A stretch of 47,180 nt of DNA from UBA4582 sp964228885 (GTDB lineage Bacteria; Pseudomonadota; Gammaproteobacteria; Pseudomonadales; Azotimanducaceae). Positions 43,060 to 47,180 of the stretch are shown here, piece after piece. The stretch is from NCBI GenBank assembly GCA_964228885.1, contig CAXRCG010000006.1, positions 1 to 47,180 of the forward strand, in the 5' to 3' direction. Position numbers and translations under genes: made by a program. The notes under the pieces are model-generated. The model was given only the letters and a program-made list of their open reading frames with translations, was not told the origin of the DNA and did no database searches. Each line of letters begins with the position of its first letter. Within the stretch, counting starts at the first letter, position 1.

Positions 43060-43941
43060 ATGAAAAAAATAATGGGACTATTGTTCTTTGGACTTTTCTC
43101 TCTGAGCGCAAGTGCGGGACAAATCTATACGACCTATACTGGAAGTCAAAATGGAGTGACAGTCCGTGATGCGGATACACTGGTTCAAACTTTTGCGTTC
43201 AGTCTTGGCTTTGCTGTCGATAATATATCGGCAGGTAGTAACAACGACATGTTTCTCACCTCTGGAGATTCGATCTACCACTACTCAGACGCAGGAGTGC
43301 AACTGAACAGCTTTACATGGGGAAACCCGGGCCTTAGTTATGATGGCATTGCATTTTCAGGTGAAGACTTTTTCACCGCTTACTCTGGCAGTCAAAATGG
43401 TGTAACGATTCGGGATTCAAATAATCTGGCGCAAAGGAATTTTTTCGATCCAGGTTTTGCAACAGACAACATTGCCGCTGGAAATGGCAACGAAATGTAC
43501 CTGACCTCCGGTAACAGTATCTATCGCTATGATGATAATGGTGTGCAACTTGCACAGATGGCTTTTCCTGATCCTCGAATAAACTATCAAGGCATTTCAA
43601 TGGCCTCTCTTGGGAATAGTATTTATGCAGCCTATACAGGTGCGCAAAACGGTGTGACAATTCGTGACTCAGCCAATTTGACTCAGTCTTTCTTCTTCGA
43701 TCCCGGATTTACTGTCGATAATCTGGTCGCTGGTGGAAACAGTGACATGTACCTCACCTCCGGGAACTCGATTTACCATTACTCTGAAGCTGGGGTCGAA
43801 CTGAATAAATTTTCATGGAGCGACACTAGTATCCAGTACCAAGGAATTGCCCATGCCGTTCCTGAACCTGCTGCGCTCATATGCTTTTTATTTGGCTTGG
43901 CGGGCCTAGGCCTGAAGCGGATAACAGCTAGGAGAATTTAA
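43060..43941 (+). CDS. PEP-CTERM sorting-signal protein with three repeats
   Basis: A 293-residue secreted protein. Signal peptide at 1-19 (MKKIMGLLFFGLFSLSASA). Three units of 72 residues follow at about 26-97, 108-179 and 192-263, each with Y(T/S)G(S/A)QNGVT(V/I)RD, then DNI(S/A)AG or DNLVAG, LTSG(D/N)SIY, GVQLNS or similar, and a YDGI/YQGI end; this strand pattern resembles a small beta-propeller. The C-terminus is a PEP-CTERM signal: VPEPAALI, a hydrophobic helix, and basic KRITARRI. Such proteins are exported and processed by exosortase, usually with exopolysaccharide secretion. ATG 43060 is chosen over 43042. No exosortase is in this window. Confidence 0.9.
   Translation: MKKIMGLLFFGLFSLSASAGQIYTTYTGSQNGVTVRDADTLVQTFAFSLGFAVDNISAGSNNDMFLTSGDSIYHYSDAGVQLNSFTWGNPGLSYDGIAFSGEDFFTAYSGSQNGVTIRDSNNLAQRNFFDPGFATDNIAAGNGNEMYLTSGNSIYRYDDNGVQLAQMAFPDPRINYQGISMASLGNSIYAAYTGAQNGVTIRDSANLTQSFFFDPGFTVDNLVAGGNSDMYLTSGNSIYHYSEAGVELNKFSWSDTSIQYQGIAHAVPEPAALICFLFGLAGLGLKRITARRI
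43135..43848 (+). repeat. Three tandem 216-bp coding repeats in the PEP-CTERM gene
   Basis: Units at about 43135-43350, 43381-43596 and 43633-43848 encode the repeated QNGVT...LTSGxSIY...G domain. Spacings of 246 and 252 bases show unit plus linker. Units 2 and 3 are closest, sharing DPGF and GNSIY blocks. They are diverged at DNA level, so duplication is old and retained by selection. Confidence 0.8.
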
Positions 43942-44229
43942 TAAACATTGCAGCACCTCTTTCCGGGGTGCTGTAGCAATGCTGAGTATTCAATGTCAGC
44001 TATCATGTCCAACGCGGCTTCTTTATTTGCGATGACAAGTACCAGTTCGCATCTTGCTATCGTATCACTTTCCTCTTGGCCTGACGGGTTTGAAGTAAAA
44101 TCTAAGTGACCGTTTTTATCTGCGAGAAAGAAACCATCAGAAGCGATGGTTCAGTGCTTCAGCTTTAGCTTTCACAGGGTAGTTTTGCAAGCCACGAGAA
44201 GATCGCTTTGAGCATATTTCTAGGCAAAA
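43938..44229 (-). pseudogene. Probable frameshifted gene remnant, antisense-convergent to the PEP-CTERM gene
   Basis: A minus-strand frame at 43938-44150 encodes 70 residues with no start codon, reading SDGFFLADKNGHLDFTS, EESDTIARCELVLVIANKEA and ALDMIADIEYSALL; composition is that of a real protein. The preceding frame, 44140-44229, reads RSSRGLQNYPVKAKAEALNHRF before a TGA at 44137. Joining them by one shift near 44140-44150 gives a smooth sequence, so the region looks like the 3' part of a gene with one indel and further decay upstream. I recognise no family. A 3-base overlap with the PEP-CTERM stop region shows the gene predates or coexists with it. Confidence 0.4.
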
Positions 44230-44480
44230 TTAGTCGCAAACTGAAATCGGACTAATCTTGCGAAACTTACTTTACTGTAATACCGTCAACCGGGTACCAA
44301 GTCGCGAGCGAGAAAATGTTCAAGAAAATAGGGTGCACCCATCGTCAGTCTGAACACCAAATTCTAGCAAAGAAATACTCGGGTCCTGCCGTGTGGTGTA
44401 GGCGTGGCCCTGATTGTTTTTGTTACTACCAGAGTGACAGCGAAGATTAGTAAGGCTTTACGAAAATATTAGGAGAAATT
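43942..44480. other. Region between PEP-CTERM gene and small protein gene
   Basis: Besides the gene remnant at 43938-44229, it contains an inverted repeat at 43947-43980 (AGCACC/GGTGCT flanked by ATTGC/GCAAT) just after the PEP-CTERM stop, possibly a weak terminator; a hairpin AACCATC/GATGGTT at 44132-44151; and ATTAGTC/GACTAAT at 44229-44256. Nothing else is supported. Confidence 0.4.
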
Positions 44481-44792
44481 ATGACTATTCAAGCGGTAAC
44501 AACCTGGGAAGGAAGCGTTAAAGGACTCGAGCTTTTGGTAGAGGGCTCAAAGTTATCGGCACCTTACCATGAGTCTCTAGGGGCAAAAAACGCCCGTCTT
44601 TGGCGTGCTAGTGCAGGTGGCGATGTAGAACGAGCCTACTACGCCATTGAGTTTGACTCTCATGAAGCCTACGGCAAATTTACCGATGGTATGATGGCCG
44701 GAGAGTGGTGGGCTGGCACAGTTCAATGGATGGATGACAACAAAGACGACATCGTCAATTGTGGCACAGTGATTTATTACGACGCCATATAA
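44481..44792 (+). CDS. Small hypothetical protein
   Basis: A 103-residue protein with a clear AGGAGA ribosome binding site before ATG 44481. It has the strand-helix-strand alternation of a small alpha+beta barrel: IQAVTTWEGS, VKGLELLVEGSKLSAPYHESLGA, NARLWRASAGGDVERAYYAIEFDSHEAYGKFTDGM, EWWAGTVQWMDD, CGTVIYYDAI. This resembles dimeric alpha-beta barrel proteins such as NIPSNAP- or ABM-like families, but no specific match is recalled. No signal peptide. It stands alone, with no co-directional gene within 250 bases. Confidence 0.75.
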   Translation: MTIQAVTTWEGSVKGLELLVEGSKLSAPYHESLGAKNARLWRASAGGDVERAYYAIEFDSHEAYGKFTDGMMAGEWWAGTVQWMDDNKDDIVNCGTVIYYDAI

Positions 44793-44815
44793 GAAAGCCA
44801 TCAAGAAAGGAATTT

Positions 44816-44851
44816 AGCGCCTGCTAATGTCAGTGGTTACTGGCGGGCGCT
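44816..44851. terminator. Possible stem after the small protein gene
   Basis: AGCGCC (44816-44821) pairs with GGCGCT (44846-44851), enclosing about 24 bases. No T run follows, so a Rho-independent terminator is not certain. Confidence 0.3.
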
Positions 44852-45043
44852 GAACCTCTGCGCGTCGACATGACGATCGATGACTCCTATCGGTAGTGCA
44901 CCATTGTGAGCACTTCCGTTAAGCAATATCTGTTAGTAACATGTTTGTGTTAGTTAAATTAATTTTGATCACATAAAGACTTAGCTAGTCACTGGATAAC
45001 TAACATGCACACATTATTGTGATATACAGAGCAGGTATAATTT

Positions 45044-45883
45044 ATGCGCGGCGACTCAAAAGTAGCACAAAAACTCATAGCGACAGTGGTCGTTATCATC
45101 GTGATGGTTCCAGCATTTGGTCAGGATTCGATAGATGCTGATGCTGACATGCAGAATAATCTGACCATGGCAATGGCATGGCGGCAGACCGCCGCTGAGT
45201 ACCGGGCGCTCTATCATCAAGGCTTTAACTTAGCGCGTATGCGCATCGAGTTAGCACTGGCGCAAAAGCAAAAAGGCTCGCTTCCGCTTGCCGTAATCAG
45301 TGATGTTGATGAGACGTTGCTCCTGTCGAATGACTACTGGGGCTATTTGATCAATCAGGGACAAGACTTTTTCGATGATGCTATCTGGGATAGCTGGGTC
45401 GCAGAGAATCGTGCGGTTGCCAGTCCTGGGGCATTGGATTTTCTTAAATTTTGCGTCGCTAATAATGTTGAGATCTTCTACGTCACTAATCGCAATCAGG
45501 GTGAGTCTACGGTTCAGTTGGCACTAAACAATCTAACCGCGGCGGGTTTTCCATCGGTCGACCGGGCGCATCTACGTGTCTTGCGCGAGACATCGAACAA
45601 GGAGCTCGTTCAGCAGCGGATAAGAGAAGACTACGATGTGGTGGTTTTGTTGGGTGACAACCTGAATGATTTTTCACGTCGCTACTATTCTACCGACCTT
45701 GAACAACGCCTCAGTCTGATGGAAGAAGATAAAGCGCGATACGGGCGCGACTATATTATTTTTCCCAACCCAACAGATGGTCACTGGATTCGGGCTATCT
45801 TTGGTGATTCTGAGCCACCGCCATCGGATCATAATCGAATTATTCTCAAACAGGCTGCAACTCGGTCCTCATGGACACCCTAA
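45044..45883 (+). CDS. Secreted HAD phosphatase, 5'-nucleotidase e(P4)/acid phosphatase class B type
   Basis: A 279-residue exported phosphatase. Residues 8-26 form a signal peptide (KVAQKLIATVVVIIVMVPAFG), with no lipobox Cys, unlike Haemophilus e(P4). The HAD motif I is SDVDETLLLSNDYW (DVDET, 87-91; Asp87 nucleophile). Motif II/III include IFYVTNRNQGES and a distal Lys in ETSNKELV; motif IV is VVVLLGDNLNDF. Family members remove phosphate from nucleotides or NMN in the periplasm to allow uptake of the nucleoside or pyridine. A AGCAGG precedes ATG 45044. TATAAT at 45036-45041 overlaps the spacing and is probably coincidental. Confidence 0.88.
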   Translation: MRGDSKVAQKLIATVVVIIVMVPAFGQDSIDADADMQNNLTMAMAWRQTAAEYRALYHQGFNLARMRIELALAQKQKGSLPLAVISDVDETLLLSNDYWGYLINQGQDFFDDAIWDSWVAENRAVASPGALDFLKFCVANNVEIFYVTNRNQGESTVQLALNNLTAAGFPSVDRAHLRVLRETSNKELVQQRIREDYDVVVLLGDNLNDFSRRYYSTDLEQRLSLMEEDKARYGRDYIIFPNPTDGHWIRAIFGDSEPPPSDHNRIILKQAATRSSWTP

Positions 45884-46242
45884 CAATGCTTCAGCACGAT
45901 TCGGTAAAGTGGTAGTCAAAGGCCTTGCCATTGATGTGCACGCGCGTAGTTTAAGAATTATGTTAAGCAACACTATTCCGGTAGGTAGATGATATTACGT
46001 CGCCCGCCTTAAAAGGAGTGCGCCCAAAGCCGGGCAAAGAAACTTGGTTAGAAATATTGTGATGACCCTTGTCGATCACTGGCCGGAGGCATGTGAGGTT
46101 TACATAAATGTTTCACCTATAGATTTGGCTACAAGAGGGCGTGCTCACTGCTAACTTAACGTAGGCGCCTTGCTCAGATATGATGAAAGCGGCGACCGAA
46201 TACTTTTGTTATGCTCTATGCGAATTATAAGAGCCATTTGTT
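45884..46242. other. Intergenic region, no supported gene
   Basis: A 30-codon plus-strand frame at 46062-46154 (MTLVDHWPEACEVYINVSPIDL...) and a neighbouring frame reading KPGKETWLEIL look slightly protein-like; they could be remnants of an insertion-element accessory gene, but the resemblance is too short to claim. No RNA gene or terminator is seen. Confidence 0.35.
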
Positions 46243-46899
46243 ATGCATAAACATCGACTAATCCTGCAGTTGCTTGTTTTCTCGGGGATCATTGTTTTCG
46301 GTTTTTTCCTGGCGGCGCAGTATGGCTTGATCGTTTTAGCGATTGAAGCAGACCGCAGTTTTCTCTCGTTGGTTATTCTCATACTTTACCTCTGATTTAG
46401 CTTGCATTGGTTAAGGCTCGGCTGGTTGTTATCGAGGGAAACCACAAAGGCAACTGATGGCGTGACGGGAGGCCCGGCAACGAGCTTAGCGCCCCTGACG
46501 ACGCAATTATTCAAAGATACTCGTCAACACGCCAGCGAGCATCAGGTTGAGCAGTTACTCACTTTGTATTACGACCAACTAGTGAATCGTCATGCGTTAG
46601 GGCGTTTTGCTACTGAATTACTGCTCCGGCTCGGGTTATTGGGCACCATTATTGGATTTATATTAATGCTGCTACCGCTCGGTGAAATAAAAGAATTTGA
46701 ACCGGCTGTGATACAACAGCTGCTTGCCAGCATGAGCGGTGGTATGGCCGTTGCGTTGTACACCACGATGGCAGGGTTGATTACCAGTACGTTATTGCGC
46801 TACCAATATCATCTATTAGACACCGCAGTGGTAAACCTTGCCAACCAAGTAGCGATCACGATTCATAGAAATAGAGGTGGAGTTTCGTGTGAAGCATAG
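46243..46899 (+). pseudogene. MotA/TolQ/ExbB-like proton channel gene interrupted by an in-frame TGA
   Basis: Reading from ATG 46243, 50 codons (a membrane helix at about 10-33 and a second beginning FLSLVILILYL) are followed by TGA at 46393-46395; the same frame then continues as FSLHWLRLGWLLSRE and on to TAG 46899, 218 codons in all. The second half has the family signature RLGLLGTIIGFILMLL, IQQLLASMSGGMAVALYTTMAGLITSTLLRY. A stop inside the second helix, with coding sense resumed at once, points to a nonsense mutation, sequencing error or stop-codon readthrough. TTG 46402 (starting MHWLRLG) might allow re-initiation. MotA/ExbB subunits form inner-membrane proton channels. It overlaps the next gene by 11 bases. 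Confidence 0.75.
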
Positions 46900-47180
46900 G
46901 GCCTTGGACGAAGGGATCACGGGCGACGCCTTCACCGACTTGCTGTTCAATGCGTTACTGGGCTTTGCCATGATGTTTATCATTGCTTTTATGCTCATCG
47001 AAGAACCCGTCGAAGCGGGTGACATTGATGTCAAGGCTGAAATGTTGATCACAGCAACTTGGCCAGATGGGCACCCCGACGATGTCGATATGTTAGTGGA
47101 GGGACCACGTGGAGAAGTGGTTTGGTACCATAATCGCGACGGCGATTTGATGCACTTAGATAGAGATGACCGAGGTCTGT
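46889..47180 (+). CDS. ExbD-position single-pass membrane protein, 3' end off the right edge
   Basis: The frame opens with GTG 46889, preceded by GAGGTGGAG, and is open to the window end (97 codons seen). Residues: short cytoplasmic lead KHRALDEGITGDAFTDLL, one membrane helix FNALLGFAMMFIIAFML (about 21-37), then an extracytoplasmic domain beginning IDVKAEMLITATWPDG and DVDMLVEGPRGEVVWYHNRDG. That last block resembles the DUF2135-like beta-sandwich pattern (D-D-D-L-V-x-x-P-x-G), as remembered. The place of this gene after a MotA/TolQ/ExbB gene, with one helix preceded by a short lead containing Asp, is that of ExbD/TolR. It is not a standard ExbD, and the C-terminus is missing. Confidence 0.7.
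   Translation, partial: MKHRALDEGITGDAFTDLLFNALLGFAMMFIIAFMLIEEPVEAGDIDVKAEMLITATWPDGHPDDVDMLVEGPRGEVVWYHNRDGDLMHLDRDDRGL

Noticed and set aside
45036..45041. TATAAT just before the HAD phosphatase start
   Set aside because: A promoter here would start transcription inside the coding sequence; it lies in the spacer between AGCAGG and ATG.
45960..46060. Possible c-di-GMP riboswitch (CGCCCAAAGCCGGGCAAAG and CGGTAGGTAG pieces)
   Set aside because: The pieces are in the wrong order and the P1 stem and tetraloop pattern of GEMM elements are missing.
46062..46154. Possible IS66-type accessory protein remnant (YINVSPIDL)
   Set aside because: Only a few residues resemble the family motif; no terminal repeats or transposase sequence nearby.

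Overview
The window looks like chromosomal DNA of a free-living, probably marine, gammaproteobacterium. The clues are a complete recC-recB-recD operon, a CYP153-like cytochrome P450, Na+-coupled antiporters (NhaC-like and CaCA-type), a PEP-CTERM protein and many small catabolic modules. I saw no rRNA, tRNA, CRISPR array, intact insertion sequence or phage gene. The taxonomic guess is inference; nothing here fixes the genus.

Layout. 1-2684 (minus): a DUF418 membrane protein translationally coupled to an M28 metallopeptidase that runs off the left edge. 3149-6622: an enoyl-CoA hydratase-like gene (+), a family 3 glycoside hydrolase (-) and a nitroreductase (+). 6929-11122 (minus): a tight four-gene operon in the order CYP153-like P450, alkylsulfatase-like metallohydrolase, arylamine N-acetyltransferase and a myo-inositol-oxygenase homologue with all six di-iron ligands; this is one of the two most unusual gene sets here. 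11445-15183: a peptide-type solute-binding protein, an SDR dehydrogenase of the MFE-2/HSD17B4 type and a metallo-beta-lactamase-fold hydrolase with a striking pair of dyads upstream. 15533-19161 (plus): an NTF2-like protein, a LYS1-type saccharopine dehydrogenase, a PLP aminotransferase and an alpha/beta hydrolase, suggesting lysine/2-aminoadipate metabolism.

19341-26707: an MFS exporter, a LytS/LytTR-type two-component pair, a Ca2+/Na+ antiporter, an NhaC-type antiporter and a PuuB-like FAD oxidoreductase. 26736-35492 (minus): recD, recB and recC, with coding overlaps. 35649-39436: an MFS transporter, a sulfatase-superfamily enzyme very like phosphonate monoester hydrolase, and a class II aldolase/adducin protein.

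39614-47180 is richer in unknowns: a DUF3127 OB-fold protein with an SSB-like acidic tip, a lipoprotein made of two copies of one unknown domain, a methyltransferase, a small charged protein, a three-repeat PEP-CTERM protein behind a well-spaced sigma-54 promoter candidate, a probable frameshifted gene remnant, a small WW-containing protein, a secreted HAD phosphatase of the e(P4) type, and at the right edge a MotA/TolQ/ExbB-like gene with an in-frame TGA followed by a partial single-pass membrane protein with an extracytoplasmic domain.

All assignments come from reading motifs by eye and from remembered family features; no database search was run.
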